Source of the DNA: Pseudomonadota bacterium
GTDB lineage: Bacteria; Pseudomonadota; Gammaproteobacteria; Burkholderiales; JABEVD01
Direction: 5' to 3'
NCBI GenBank assembly: GCA_021835845.1
Contig: JAKBJU010000002.1
Span: forward strand, 54,130 to 118,129
DNA: 64,000 bases
Part shown: one piece after another, positions 1 to 7,939 of the stretch
How the letters are laid out: each line of letters starts with the position of its first letter
How positions within the stretch are numbered: the stretch's first letter is position 1
Translations under genes and position numbers: made by a program
Notes under the pieces: model-generated
Told to the model about the DNA's origin: nothing
Seen by the model: the letters and a program-made list of their open reading frames with translations, nothing else
Databases searched by the model: none

Positions 1-229
1 GAACATTCTCCGCACGCAGCCGCGATAGCTCCATCTGCTCTGGCGTCACTCGCTTGGCCCCCGCAGCGTTGAGCTTGCCCGCGTCAACCGCCTTGACCCA
101 ATTCCTCAACGTCTGCTCGACCAGTCCCAGGTCACGTGCTACCGATCCTACGGTTTGCCCGTCCTTGACCCGCTTGACGGCCAACTCACGGAACTCTGTC
201 GTGTATTCCGGCTTCGGTATCTTCATCAT
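1..229 (-). CDS. IS3-family transposase OrfA, N-terminal part (partial)
   Basis: OrfA is the small DNA-binding subunit that recognises the IS ends. The visible 76 residues begin MMKIPKPEYTTEFRELAVKR and continue into a helix-turn-helix of the IS3/IS911 type (GQTVGSVARDLGL, then a TLRNWVKA recognition helix). A GGAAAGGA ribosome-binding site sits just upstream of the ATG at 229; a second ATG at 226 is also possible. The frame is open to the left edge, so the C-terminal coiled coil and the frameshift into OrfB are not visible. Confidence 0.85.
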   Translation of the reverse strand, partial: MMKIPKPEYTTEFRELAVKRVKDGQTVGSVARDLGLVEQTLRNWVKAVDAGKLNAAGAKRVTPEQMELSRLRAENV

Positions 230-294
230 CTTCCTTTCCAATGTGATCGTAATTTTACATCACCCTTGGAAAACGATTTTTCGGGGGAAGGTCA
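1..294 (-). mobile_element. IS3-family insertion sequence, 5' end only (runs off left edge)
   Basis: This is the left terminus of an IS3-family element read on the minus strand. The terminal inverted repeat lies at 281-294 and reads TGACCTTCCCCCGA inward from 294. The orfA start follows about 65 nt inside it, which is normal spacing for this family. The same end sequence, inverted, closes the IS3 remnant at 56376-56389, so the two copies belong to closely related elements. The rest of the element is outside the window, so whether it is intact cannot be judged. Confidence 0.8.
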
Positions 295-299
295 GATGC

Positions 300-367
300 T
301 GCCCAACCCATCATTCCACCGGACGCTGCGCGATAAAGCCGCGCAGGCCGTTGATTTCAAACGTTGC
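300..367 (+). other. attC-like palindrome (possible integron recombination site remnant)
   Basis: A GCCCAAC box at 301-307 fits the integron R'' consensus RYYYAAC. An imperfect central hairpin (CCGGACGCTGCGCG against CGCGCAGGCCG, about 319-350) follows, and the segment ends TCAAACGTT at 357-365, the usual last bases before the recombination point of many attC sites. The bases after GTT (GCTG) do not fit GTTRRRY, so the site would be damaged or recombined. It lies between an IS end and a toxin-antitoxin pair, a setting typical of integron cassettes. The call rests on pattern resemblance alone. Confidence 0.35.
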
Positions 368-462
368 TGGAAATCCCGGACATTTCGTACATTCCGGGGA
401 CATAATACTTAATTTCAATGCGGGCCAGCGCACAAGGCCGCTGAACCCGAACGTCAAGCTTC

Positions 463-717
463 TCAGTAATGGAAGCGCAGCTGCGCGATCATCAATGCAT
501 CGCCCTCGATGCGATACACCATGCGATGCTCATCCGTGATGCGGCGCGACCAGAATCCGGAAAGGGCATGCTTCAGGGGTTCGGGCTTGCCGACTCCAGC
601 GAAAGGATCGCGCTGCACTTCGCGTATCAGCCTGTTGATTCGCCCGACCATGCGAGCGTCCTGCTTCTGCCAATACAGGTAATCCTCCCATGCATCGTCA
701 GCGAAAATCAGCCTCAC
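463..717 (-). CDS. yoeB: YoeB-type mRNA interferase toxin
   Basis: This is a ribosome-dependent endoribonuclease toxin of the YoeB/RelE fold that cuts mRNA in the ribosomal A site. It is 84 residues, the same length as E. coli YoeB, and the known catalytic positions Glu46, Arg65, His83 and Tyr84 are all in place (the protein ends RFHY). The start is GTG at 717, overlapping the antitoxin stop by 4 nt, so translation is coupled. Expression should be autoregulated by the toxin-antitoxin complex through the operator at 974-1007. The gene looks intact and active. Confidence 0.9.
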   Translation of the reverse strand: MRLIFADDAWEDYLYWQKQDARMVGRINRLIREVQRDPFAGVGKPEPLKHALSGFWSRRITDEHRMVYRIEGDALMIAQLRFHY

Positions 718-965
718 TCTTCCAGCTTCCGCTCGACGCCCTTGCCTGCATTCAGCTGTGCGGCGGCAGAAAGAAGACGCCGGGCGTTGGCGGGAGTGCG
801 CAGGAGGTAGGCGGTTTCCTCCAGCGCCTTGTAGTCTTCGAGCGAGAGCATCACGACGGACTGCTCGCCGTTGCGGGTAATGATCAGGGGTTCGTGATCA
901 TTGCAAACGCGATCCATGGCGCTGGCAAGGTTCGCGCGAACGGTAGTGTAGGTGATCGCATCCAT
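714..965 (-). CDS. yefM: YefM/Phd-family antitoxin
   Basis: This is the antitoxin partner of YoeB. The N-terminal Phd/YefM fold (MDAITYTTVRANLASAMDRV) binds DNA, and the acidic/basic tail (NAGKGVERKLEE) should wrap the toxin. The ATG at 965 is chosen because GGGAG lies 5 nt upstream; an in-frame ATG at 977 falls inside the operator and would add only four residues. The gene is first in the two-gene operon and the stop overlaps the toxin GTG. The length of 83 aa matches the family. Confidence 0.9.
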   Translation of the reverse strand: MDAITYTTVRANLASAMDRVCNDHEPLIITRNGEQSVVMLSLEDYKALEETAYLLRTPANARRLLSAAAQLNAGKGVERKLEE

Positions 966-973
966 GAAAACTC

Positions 974-1007
974 CCAAGATATGTACGTATTAATGTACAC
1001 ATCTTGG
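974..1007. promoter_or_regulatory. YefM-YoeB operator palindrome
   Basis: The near-perfect inverted repeat CCAAGATATGTAC / GTACACATCTTGG (13-bp arms, one mismatch, 8-nt spacer) lies just upstream of the antitoxin start. The right arm contains TGTACA, the core of the E. coli YefM operator repeats, and the left arm has the degenerate copy TGTACG. It is most likely the autoregulatory binding site and overlaps the promoter region. Confidence 0.75.
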
Positions 1008-1068
1008 GGAGATTTGTCCAGCACGCCATCCCGGCCTGCGCGAAGAACCGGCAGGCCTGGATGCCACG

Positions 1069-1509
1069 TCAGTCGATGGTCAGGCGCCTCGCTTCGACAG
1101 TCGCCTTCTTGGGAAGCACGAGTTCCAGCACGCCGTCCGAATATTTCGCATGGGAATTCGACTCGTCGACTTCCTGGTCCAGCGTGAATGCCCGGGAAGC
1201 CTTGCCGAAATAGCGCTCGGAGCGCAGCACGATTTCCCCCTTCTTCTCTTCCTTCTCCTGCCTCACTTCAGCGGAGAGGGAAACCCGGTTGCCGTCTATC
1301 GTCACATGGATGTCTTCCTTCTTCACCCCGGGAATGTCCGCCTTGACGGTGTAGCTCTTGTCATCCTCCTTGACGTCCACCTTGATCTGGGGAGCCTGCC
1401 TCTCCATGTCCGTGCCGAAAGGCTTGACCATGAAGCCCTTGAAGAAATTGTCGAACGGATCGTCGAGCGGTTCCAGTCTGAAAGGATCCCAGCGGGAAAT
1501 GTTGGCCAT
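1069..1509 (-). CDS. Hsp20/alpha-crystallin small heat-shock protein
   Basis: This is an ATP-independent holdase chaperone of the cytoplasm. The 146-residue product begins MANISRWDPF, carries the alpha-crystallin domain from about residue 40 to 138, and has the signature near the end of the domain (AKYSDGVLELVLPK). Start 1509 is chosen because a strong AAGGAGG site precedes it; a longer in-frame start at 1569 would place the promoter inside the gene. It is monocistronic and diverges from mpl. A sigma32-like promoter (1542-1570) fits heat-shock control. Confidence 0.92.
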   Translation of the reverse strand: MANISRWDPFRLEPLDDPFDNFFKGFMVKPFGTDMERQAPQIKVDVKEDDKSYTVKADIPGVKKEDIHVTIDGNRVSLSAEVRQEKEEKKGEIVLRSERYFGKASRAFTLDQEVDESNSHAKYSDGVLELVLPKKATVEARRLTID

Positions 1510-1541
1510 GATGTCCTCCTTAAGGTTTGTCAGGTAATTAA

Positions 1542-1570
1542 AATATAGCGGCATAATCCCGGAATTCAAG
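1542..1570 (-). promoter_or_regulatory. sigma32-like heat-shock promoter of hsp20
   Basis: On the minus strand CTTGAA (1570-1565) is followed after 13 nt by CCGCTATATT (1551-1542). This is close to the sigma32 consensus CTTGAA-N13/14-CCCCATnT. The predicted start of transcription falls about 25 nt upstream of the hsp20 ATG. Position and gene identity support the assignment. Confidence 0.55.
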
Positions 1571-1617
1571 TCTCCCCAGAAAGCGGGTAGAATCCAGGAT
1601 TTGTCGGCGGAATATCA

Positions 1618-2964
1618 ATGCACATCCACATTCTCGGCATCTGCGGCACCTTCATGGGGGGCATTGCAGCGCTCGCAAAATCCTCCGGGCATCGCGTAAC
1701 CGGATGCGACACGGCGGTCTATCCGCCCATGAGCACGCAACTCGAAAAACTCGGCATCGAGCTCGTCGAGGGCTACGACCCTTCCCAGATCGGCTTGAAA
1801 CCCGACCTCTTCGTGATCGGCAACGTCGTCTCCCGGGGCAATCCGCTGATGGAGGCGATTCTCGACCGGAATCTTCCCTACGTTTCGGGGCCGCAATGGC
1901 TGCATGAAAACATCCTGAGGGAAAAATGGGTGCTGGCAGTGGCCGGAACGCACGGCAAGACCACGACCACCTCGATGCTTTCCTGGATACTGGAGTGCGC
2001 AAACCTGGAGCCCGGTTTTCTGATAGGCGGCGTGGCGCAGAACTTCGCGGTTTCGGCGCGGCTCACCGCATCGCCTTTTTTCGTGATCGAGGCGGACGAA
2101 TACGACACGGCATTCTTCGACAAGCGCTCGAAATTCGTGCATTACCATCCGCGGACGGCCATCCTCAACAACCTCGAATACGACCACGCCGACATCTTTC
2201 CCGACCTTTCCGCCATCGAAACGCAGTTCCATCATCTGGTGCGCACCGTCCCCTCGAACGGGCTGATCGTGGCCAATGCGAAAGAGGAAAGCCTGAAAAG
2301 AGTCTTGAATCGGGGCTGCTGGACGCCCGTCGAATGGTTCGCAAGCGAGGAAAGCTGGCATGCCGTCCAGGAAGGGGAGGAAACGGGCATCTTCTTCGGA
2401 GAAACCCGCGAGGGCGCGCTCTCCTGGGACCTTATGGGGGAGCACAACCGCTCCAATGCGCTCGCCGCCATCGCAGCCGCAAGGCATTGCGGCGTGCCGC
2501 CGAAAGTGAGCCTGGAAGCCCTTGCCAAATTCAGGAACGTGAAGCGCCGCATGGAAATCAAAGGAAACGCAGGCGGGGTTGCCGTCTACGACGATTTCGC
2601 CCATCACCCCACCGCCATCGAGACCACGCTCGCGGGACTCCGCGAAAAGGTCAGAAGGGCGCGCATCCTGGCGGTCCTGGAGCCGCGTTCGAACACCATG
2701 AAGATGGGGGTCATGAAGGATGCCCTGGCGCGGAGCCTGATCGACGCCGATCTGGTTTTCTGCTATTCGGGCGGACTGGACTGGGACGCAAAATCCGCCC
2801 TGCTTCCCCTGGGCGAAAAAGCGCGTGTGACGGGCGACCTGGACGAGCTGGTTCGGGCGATCACCGAAGCTTCAAGGGCGGGGGACCACATCCTCGTCAT
2901 GAGCAACGGCAGCTTCGGCGGCATCCACGAGAAGCTGCTGCGGTCCCTGCAGTCCAGGGGCTGA
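1618..2964 (+). CDS. mpl: UDP-N-acetylmuramate:L-Ala-gamma-D-Glu-meso-DAP ligase
   Basis: Mpl attaches recycled murein tripeptide to UDP-MurNAc, bypassing MurC/D/E in peptidoglycan recycling. The 448-aa protein has the Mur ligase fold: an N-terminal UDP-binding domain (MHIHILGICGTFMGG), the ATP loop GTHGKTTTT near residue 110, the EADEYDTAFFDKRSKF region of the central domain, and a C-terminal domain with YDDFAHHPTA. ICGTFMGG and the length distinguish it from MurC. It stands alone, converging with argC. With amgK-murU further right it gives the cell two muropeptide recycling routes. Confidence 0.95.
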   Translation: MHIHILGICGTFMGGIAALAKSSGHRVTGCDTAVYPPMSTQLEKLGIELVEGYDPSQIGLKPDLFVIGNVVSRGNPLMEAILDRNLPYVSGPQWLHENILREKWVLAVAGTHGKTTTTSMLSWILECANLEPGFLIGGVAQNFAVSARLTASPFFVIEADEYDTAFFDKRSKFVHYHPRTAILNNLEYDHADIFPDLSAIETQFHHLVRTVPSNGLIVANAKEESLKRVLNRGCWTPVEWFASEESWHAVQEGEETGIFFGETREGALSWDLMGEHNRSNALAAIAAARHCGVPPKVSLEALAKFRNVKRRMEIKGNAGGVAVYDDFAHHPTAIETTLAGLREKVRRARILAVLEPRSNTMKMGVMKDALARSLIDADLVFCYSGGLDWDAKSALLPLGEKARVTGDLDELVRAITEASRAGDHILVMSNGSFGGIHEKLLRSLQSRG

Positions 2965-2972
2965 AGCGGGCG

Positions 2973-4001
2973 CTAGGGCAGCAGCGGGACGATGTCGATC
3001 CCCGATGCCTCCTGCAGTCCGAACATGATGTTCATGTTCTGCACCGCCTGGCCCGCGGCGCCCTTCACCAGATTGTCGATCACCGAGAGAACGACCACGG
3101 TGCCGGAATCCTGCGGCCTGTGCACCGCGATGCGGCAGACGTTCCCCCCCCGCACGCTGCGCGTCTCGGGATGGCTGCCGGCCGGCATGACGTCGACGAA
3201 GCACTCGCCCCCGTAGCGCTTCTCGTAAAGCTGCTGCAGATCGGCGTCCCCGGTAAGCCGCGCGTAAAGGGTTGCATGGATGCCGCGGATCAATGGGGTG
3301 AGGTGGGGAACGAAAGTCAGCCCGACCTGCTTGCCAGCTGCAATCGAGAGGCCCTGCCTGATTTCGGGAAGATGCCTGTGCCCGGCAACGCCGTAGGCCT
3401 TGAAATTGTCGGAAGCCTCGGAAAACAGGAAGCCGGTTTCGGCCTTTTTCCCCGCCCCGCTCACCCCCGATTTCGCATCCGCAATGAGATGGTCGGTATC
3501 GACCAGCCCGGCCTCGACCAATGGCAGGAAACCGAGCTGCACCGCCGTGGGATAGCAGCCGGGGTTCGCCACCAGATTCGCCTTCGCTATTTTTTCCCGG
3601 TTGACTTCGGGCAGGCCGTAAACCGCATCCTCGAGCAGTTCGGGACAGGCATGCCGCATGCCGTACCATTTTTCCCAGACCCCGACATCCCTGATCCTGA
3701 AATCGGCGGCAAGATCGATCACCCTGATTCCGGCATCGAGCAGGGCTTTCGCCTCCTTCATGGCGATTCCGTTGGGGGTGGCGAAGAAAACCACGTCGCA
3801 CCCCGAAAGGGCGTCGGCGGAGGGCGCGACGAATTCGATGTCCACCCGCCCCCTCAGGCTGGGAAACATGTCGCTGACCTTCATGCCCGCCTCGGAGCGG
3901 GATGTGATCGCCTGCAGCCGCACGTCGGGATGCTTCGCCAGAAGGCGCAGCAGCTCTACCCCCGTGTATCCCGTTCCGCCTACGATGCCTGCCTTGATCA
4001 T
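2973..4001 (-). CDS. argC: N-acetyl-gamma-glutamyl-phosphate reductase
   Basis: ArgC carries out the third step of arginine synthesis, NADPH-dependent reduction of N-acetylglutamyl phosphate to the semialdehyde. The 342-residue product begins [20 protein letters not shown] (Rossmann nucleotide loop). The catalytic cysteine is Cys149 in NPGCYPTA, and the [11 protein letters not shown] motif carries the conserved His. Start 4001 is preferred over an upstream ATG because GAGGTG precedes it and the fold begins there. It lies downstream of rplM-rpsI but behind a terminator, so it is probably transcribed separately. Confidence 0.95.
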   Translation of the reverse strand: MIKAGIVGGTGYTGVELLRLLAKHPDVRLQAITSRSEAGMKVSDMFPSLRGRVDIEFVAPSADALSGCDVVFFATPNGIAMKEAKALLDAGIRVIDLAADFRIRDVGVWEKWYGMRHACPELLEDAVYGLPEVNREKIAKANLVANPGCYPTAVQLGFLPLVEAGLVDTDHLIADAKSGVSGAGKKAETGFLFSEASDNFKAYGVAGHRHLPEIRQGLSIAAGKQVGLTFVPHLTPLIRGIHATLYARLTGDADLQQLYEKRYGGECFVDVMPAGSHPETRSVRGGNVCRIAVHRPQDSGTVVVLSVIDNLVKGAAGQAVQNMNIMFGLQEASGIDIVPLLP

Positions 4002-4040
4002 GTTCACCTCGCTATGGAAATATAACCTTTTCCCGGAAAA

Positions 4041-4068
4041 CAAAAAAGCCGCCAAAGGCGGCTTTTTC
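4041..4068 (-). terminator. Rho-independent terminator after rplM-rpsI
   Basis: A perfect GCCGCC-TTT-GGCGGC hairpin (4048-4062), followed on the minus strand by six T residues (4047-4042), lies just past the rpsI stop. Read on the plus strand the stem is also followed by five T residues, so it could work both ways, but only minus-strand genes reach it. Confidence 0.9.
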
Positions 4069-4076
4069 GAGGAAGC

Positions 4077-4469
4077 TCAACGCTTCGAGAACTGCTTGCG
4101 TTTGCGCGCCTTGTGCAAACCCACTTTCTTGCGTTCCACTTCTCGTGCATCGCGCGTCACGAGGCCGGCCTTTTTCAGGTCCGTCTTGAGATCCGCATTG
4201 TAGTCGATCAGTGCGCGGGTGATGCCGTGCCTGACTGCGCCAGCCTGGCCCGATTCGCCTCCGCCCATCACGTTGACCATGATGTCGAAGCTTTCCAGGT
4301 TGTTGGTCAGCGCCAGCGGCTGGCGAACCACCATGCGTCCGGTTTCGCGGGAGAAGAACTCGTCGACCGGCTTGCCGTTGACGACGATGTTGCCCTTGCC
4401 GGGCTTCAGGAAAACCCTGGCCACCGCGCTCTTGCGCCTTCCGGTGCCGTAATTGTAATTTGCGCCCAT
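4077..4469 (-). CDS. rpsI: 30S ribosomal protein S9
   Basis: S9 is the 30S head protein whose C-terminal tail reaches the P-site tRNA. The 130-residue protein has the S9 core ([14 protein letters not shown] near the start) and the conserved C-terminal [11 protein letters not shown] with terminal Lys-Arg. It is second in the rplM-rpsI operon, one base after the rplM stop. Confidence 0.98.
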   Translation of the reverse strand: MGANYNYGTGRRKSAVARVFLKPGKGNIVVNGKPVDEFFSRETGRMVVRQPLALTNNLESFDIMVNVMGGGESGQAGAVRHGITRALIDYNADLKTDLKKAGLVTRDAREVERKKVGLHKARKRKQFSKR

Positions 4470-4470
4470 G

Positions 4471-4908
4471 TTATGCCTTCACGATATCCAGAGGTTGCGG
4501 CTGCTGCGCCGAATGGGGATGCTGGGGCCCGGCATAAACCTTGAGCTTCCTGAGCATCGCATAGCCCAGCGGGCCCTTGGGCAGCATGCCCTTGACGGCC
4601 TTCTGCAGCACTCTTCCGGGAAAACGCGCATGCATCTTCGAGAAGCTGGTCGCATAAATGCCGCCGGGGTAGCCGGTATGCCGATAATAGATCTTGGCTT
4701 CCGGCTTGTTGCCCGTCACGCGCAGCTTGTCGGCGTTGATGACCACGACATAATCGCCGGTATCGACATGGGGAGTGTAGATCGCCTTGTGCTTGCCGCG
4801 CAAACGATGGGCGATCTGGGAAGCCAGGCGCCCCAGGACCTTGTCCGTTGCGTCGACCACGATCCAGTCGTGGGTTACCTCGTGGGGCTTAGCTGAAAAT
4901 GTTTTCAT
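4471..4908 (-). CDS. rplM: 50S ribosomal protein L13
   Basis: L13 is an early-assembling 50S protein. The 145-aa product shows family landmarks [16 protein letters not shown], the [12 protein letters not shown] stretch and the [19 protein letters not shown] motif. It is first in the two-gene rplM-rpsI operon found across bacteria. The promoter should lie in the 44-bp gap shared with the divergent YdcF gene, but no convincing consensus is visible there. In E. coli L13 represses its own operon; no leader structure for that is visible here. Confidence 0.98.
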   Translation of the reverse strand: MKTFSAKPHEVTHDWIVVDATDKVLGRLASQIAHRLRGKHKAIYTPHVDTGDYVVVINADKLRVTGNKPEAKIYYRHTGYPGGIYATSFSKMHARFPGRVLQKAVKGMLPKGPLGYAMLRKLKVYAGPQHPHSAQQPQPLDIVKA

Positions 4909-4952
4909 GAAGCCAATCCTAGATACTTGAATTAGGGAAAGTTGCGAATTCT

Positions 4953-5768
4953 ATGCTAGATTCGCCGCTGATGTCAATGGAAAAAAGCGAACTGATGGGC
5001 TGGATTGCGACACACCTGATCGGCGCCTGCCTGCTCCCGCCGCTGAACCTGATTCTGCTGGGCGGGCTCGGGCTGTTTTTGCTGAAATCCAGGCCTAGGC
5101 TCGGCAGGGGTCTCATCGCCCTGTCCTTGCTCATTTTGTACCTCCTTTCGGCGCCCTTCGCATCCGACCGGGCGATGGAAATGTTCGAAGGGCCCTACAT
5201 CCCCCCTTCCGGAAATGCCGGCGCAATCGTGGTTCTCGGCGGGGGAACCTATTTCCGCGCCCCAGAATACGAGGGCAGGAATACCGTCAACCGGTGGGAC
5301 CTGGAGCGGCTGCGCTATGCCGCGCACCTTTACCGGAAAACGGGAAAGCCCGTCCTGGTCTCGGGCGGCCATCCTCTGGGCAACCCGGACTCCGAGGCCG
5401 AGCAGATGAAAGCCGTGCTGATCGAAGATTTCCACATTCCCGTTGCCTGGACGGAAGACGGATCGAGAAACACGGAAGAAAACGCCACGAAAAGCTTCGC
5501 AATCCTGAAGCGGCAAAACATCCGCACCGTTTACCTCGTCACCCAGGCCTGGCACATGCCGAGGGCGGCGCTCCTGTTCAGGCATGCGGGCTTCGCCGTC
5601 ATCCCGGCGCCTGTAGGCTTTGCGACTTCATACCAGATCGGCCTGCTTTCGTTCGTGCCTTCGAGCGGATCCCTGATGCAGAGCGAAATTCTGCTGCACG
5701 AGCTCATCGGCATCGCCTGGTTTGAGTTAAAATCCACGATATCGAATCAAAGCCAGGAGAAACCATGA
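4953..5768 (+). CDS. YdcF/ElyC-family (DUF218) inner-membrane protein
   Basis: This is a membrane-anchored DUF218 protein. The family includes E. coli ElyC and SanA, which affect envelope integrity; its chemistry is unsettled. Of 271 residues, two N-terminal hydrophobic segments (about 20-45 and 53-70) precede the DUF218 domain. That domain opens with AIVVLGGGTYFR, contains the conserved SRNTEENATKS motif and QAWHMPRAALLFR, and ends in another hydrophobic stretch. Starts at 4971, 4977 and 4995 are also possible and the true N terminus is unsure. The stop overlaps the OsmC gene start by 4 nt, so the two are co-translated. Confidence 0.85.
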   Translation: MLDSPLMSMEKSELMGWIATHLIGACLLPPLNLILLGGLGLFLLKSRPRLGRGLIALSLLILYLLSAPFASDRAMEMFEGPYIPPSGNAGAIVVLGGGTYFRAPEYEGRNTVNRWDLERLRYAAHLYRKTGKPVLVSGGHPLGNPDSEAEQMKAVLIEDFHIPVAWTEDGSRNTEENATKSFAILKRQNIRTVYLVTQAWHMPRAALLFRHAGFAVIPAPVGFATSYQIGLLSFVPSSGSLMQSEILLHELIGIAWFELKSTISNQSQEKP

Positions 5769-6181
5769 AAGCGCGTATCAAGTGGATCGAGAATGTCAGT
5801 TTCCTCGGGGAAACCGGAAGCGGCCATGCCGTGCTGATGGACGGGGCTCCGGAAGGAGGCGGGCGCAACCTGGGGCCTCGCCCGATGGAAATGCTGCTTG
5901 TCGGAACCGGCGGCTGCACCGCTTATGACGTGGTGCACATCCTGAAGAAGGGACGCCAGCCGATCTCCGATTGCGTGGTCGAAATCGATGCGGAACGGGC
6001 TGAAGGAGACCCCAAGGTGTTCACCAAGATTCACCTCCATTTCGTCGTCAAGGGGAAGGGCCTCAATCCCGTCCAGGTCGAGCGGGCGATTTCCCTTTCA
6101 GCCGAGAAATACTGCTCGGCATCGATCATGCTCGGCAAGACCGCCGACATCACCCACGATTTCGAGATCGTGGAAGACTAG
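5765..6181 (+). CDS. OsmC/Ohr-family protein (YhfA-like)
   Basis: OsmC-family proteins reduce organic hydroperoxides with a cysteine pair or, in the YhfA branch, have an unknown role. Of 138 residues, both family cysteines are present (Cys51 in GTGGCTAYD and Cys117 in AEKYCSAS), so peroxidase chemistry is possible. Length and the GPRPMEMLLVGTGGC start of the core helix fit the YhfA-like branch. It is coupled to the YdcF gene by an ATGA overlap. The TAG stop abuts the MITE at 6181. Confidence 0.85.
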   Translation: MKARIKWIENVSFLGETGSGHAVLMDGAPEGGGRNLGPRPMEMLLVGTGGCTAYDVVHILKKGRQPISDCVVEIDAERAEGDPKVFTKIHLHFVVKGKGLNPVQVERAISLSAEKYCSASIMLGKTADITHDFEIVED

Positions 6182-6447
6182 GGTCTGTTAACACTTGCCC
6201 GATGCGTGCGAACGTGATGAATCAGGTGACAGGGCAAGGCCGGAGCGGCGCGGTTTGGTTATTCCAAACAAGCCGCGAGGAACGCGGCAATGCACCTGAT
6301 TCAACCGTTCCCTTCGGGTTGCGGCAATATGCTGCGTCAACTGCGTTGCGCGTCTTGCGAAGGGCGCAACCATTCGCTGCGCCGCGCGCCTTGTATCCAT
6401 CGGCATCTTGCCGCAACGCATCCCACCGGACAAGTATTAACAGGCCC
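6181..6447. mobile_element. MITE-like non-autonomous element (267 bp) with terminal inverted repeats
   Basis: The ends are inverted copies: GGGTCTGTTAACACTTG at the left and GGGCCTGTTAATACTTG read inward from 6447, with similarity continuing for about 24 bp. Each end is flanked by TA (6179-6180 and 6448-6449), as expected of a 2-bp target duplication. Inside is another inverted pair, TGAATCAGGTG and CACCTGATTCA. No protein-coding frame is credible. The TA duplication and ends suggest mobilisation by an IS630- or IS5-type transposase. The insertion sits between the stop codons of two convergent genes, both of which remain intact. Confidence 0.75.
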
Positions 6448-7076
6448 TAGGTAAGCTTGGAGACGTCGATCACAAAATCCTCTTCCGGATCGAAGGGGAC
6501 CACATCGAGCAGCGGCGCATCGATCCTCCCTGTTATGGCATCCAGCACCTCGTCGAAAGCCTGCATGCCGGGATCCATCCTGTTCGCCACCCACCCTGCG
6601 AGCTCAAGCCCCCTCGATTTCACGGCATCCCTGGTCAGAAGCGCGTGGCTGATCGCCCCGAGCCTCATGCCGACGACGAGTATCACAGGCAGCCCCAGCA
6701 TTTTCGCAAGATCCGAAGTGTCCTGCTCTTCGTTGAGCGGGACGAGAAAGCCGCCGATTCCCTCGACGATCACGATGTCAGCCCGGATATTTTCATAGGC
6801 GCGAACGATCGTTCCGGCATCGATATCGACCCCGGCGCGCCGTGCGGCGATATGGGGCGCAAGCGGGTCGGGCAGATCGTAGGGATTGGCCAGATCGGGT
6901 GGGATATGCTTCGAGCCTGCCGCGGCAAGCCTTGATGCATCGTCTCCCCCGGAGCTGACCGGCTTCATTCCCGCCGACGCCAGGCCCAGCCTCGAAAAGG
7001 AGCGCAGCAATGCGCAGCTCACCGTGGTCTTGCCTATTCCCGTGTCCGTTCCGGTGACGAAGTATCCGCGCTTCAT
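6447..7076 (-). CDS. bioD: Dethiobiotin synthetase
   Basis: BioD closes the ureido ring of dethiobiotin from DAPA, CO2 and ATP. The 209-residue protein begins MKRGYFVTGTDTGIGKT, the family P-loop, and carries the second motif EGIGGFLVPL near residue 105. It is last in bioBFHCD; its start overlaps the bioC stop by 4 nt. The first base of the TAG stop codon triplet on the plus strand (6447) is the last base of the MITE, so the element inserted at the very end of the gene without breaking it. Confidence 0.95.
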   Translation of the reverse strand: MKRGYFVTGTDTGIGKTTVSCALLRSFSRLGLASAGMKPVSSGGDDASRLAAAGSKHIPPDLANPYDLPDPLAPHIAARRAGVDIDAGTIVRAYENIRADIVIVEGIGGFLVPLNEEQDTSDLAKMLGLPVILVVGMRLGAISHALLTRDAVKSRGLELAGWVANRMDPGMQAFDEVLDAITGRIDAPLLDVVPFDPEEDFVIDVSKLT

Positions 7077-7939
7077 TTTGGCTTCGCCGCAAATCGGATG
7101 ACCTTGCTTCCTTCCGGAAGATCGCGCTGCCCCGGCTTCCAGGCATGCCCGTAGACCACCTCGAAAGTCGCGGGCAGCCTTCCTTCCCGCCTCATGGATT
7201 CGTAATTTTCAACCAGCCTGCCCCACGCGGATTTCCCGAAAAGGCCGCGCGGCCTGCCCTGAAGCGCATTATGGGCGCCGATCGCCTTGAGGTCCTGCAT
7301 CACCCCTCTGACATCTTCGTAAGTAAGGGTAATGCACTCCATGTCCATGACGGGAATGGCGAAACCGGAATGCAGCAATGCGTCCCCGATGTCGTGCATG
7401 TCGACGAAGCGGTTGACGTGGGCGTGGGAATCGGAAAACGCCCGGCGCAATTCCTTCAGGGTATCCGGGCCGAACGTGCTGAACATGAACAGTCCCTGGG
7501 GCTTCATGATGCGGCTTATTTCGGAAAGGGCTGCATTCAGGTCGTTGCACCACTGCAGGGCGAGATTCGACCAGACCATGTCCACGCTGGAGGATTTGAG
7601 CGGCAGGCTTTCGATGTCGCCGCAGATCTGGGGTGCAGCTCCCGAAAAAGGCTTCTTCCACCAGGGAACTGCCGGGCGCGCCTTGAGCAGCATGGCAAGG
7701 GACAGGTCCAGTTCGACAATGGCCGCATCGGAGTAGATTCTGCCGAGATCGCGCCTGCCCTTTCCGGTTCCCGATCCCGCATCGAGTATCGTCTTCGGGC
7801 TGATCTTCACGTAATCTAGGCGGGAGAGCATGCGCTCCCCCACTTCCCTTTGCAGGACGGCCGCGCTGTCGTAGCTTTGCGCGGCCCTGTCGAAAGCGCG
7901 CCTGACCAGGCGCTTGTCGGCAATATAATCAGTATTCAT
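7073..7939 (-). CDS. bioC: Malonyl-ACP O-methyltransferase
   Basis: BioC methylates malonyl-ACP with SAM so that fatty acid synthesis can build the pimeloyl chain. Of 288 residues, the SAM loop ILDAGSGTGKG is near residue 50 and the class I fold follows (WSNLALQWCND, then LFMFSTFGPDTLKEL). It overlaps bioH by 11 nt and bioD by 4 nt, so the genes are translationally coupled. The RRAFDRAAQSYDSAAVLQREV start of the fold is typical of BioC. Confidence 0.95.
   Translation of the reverse strand: MNTDYIADKRLVRRAFDRAAQSYDSAAVLQREVGERMLSRLDYVKISPKTILDAGSGTGKGRRDLGRIYSDAAIVELDLSLAMLLKARPAVPWWKKPFSGAAPQICGDIESLPLKSSSVDMVWSNLALQWCNDLNAALSEISRIMKPQGLFMFSTFGPDTLKELRRAFSDSHAHVNRFVDMHDIGDALLHSGFAIPVMDMECITLTYEDVRGVMQDLKAIGAHNALQGRPRGLFGKSAWGRLVENYESMRREGRLPATFEVVYGHAWKPGQRDLPEGSKVIRFAAKPK

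Noticed and set aside
391..415. The motif GGGGACATAATACTTAATT near the left edge, reminiscent of sequences beside REP-associated tyrosine transposases
   Set aside because: Too short and no transposase or partner repeat is present; resemblance only. A small hairpin at 375-398 overlaps it.
1926..4025. A 699-codon plus-strand open frame across mpl and antisense to argC
   Set aside because: It is the out-of-frame shadow of two well-identified genes in GC-rich DNA; its translation is Arg/Gly/Ala-rich and resembles nothing.
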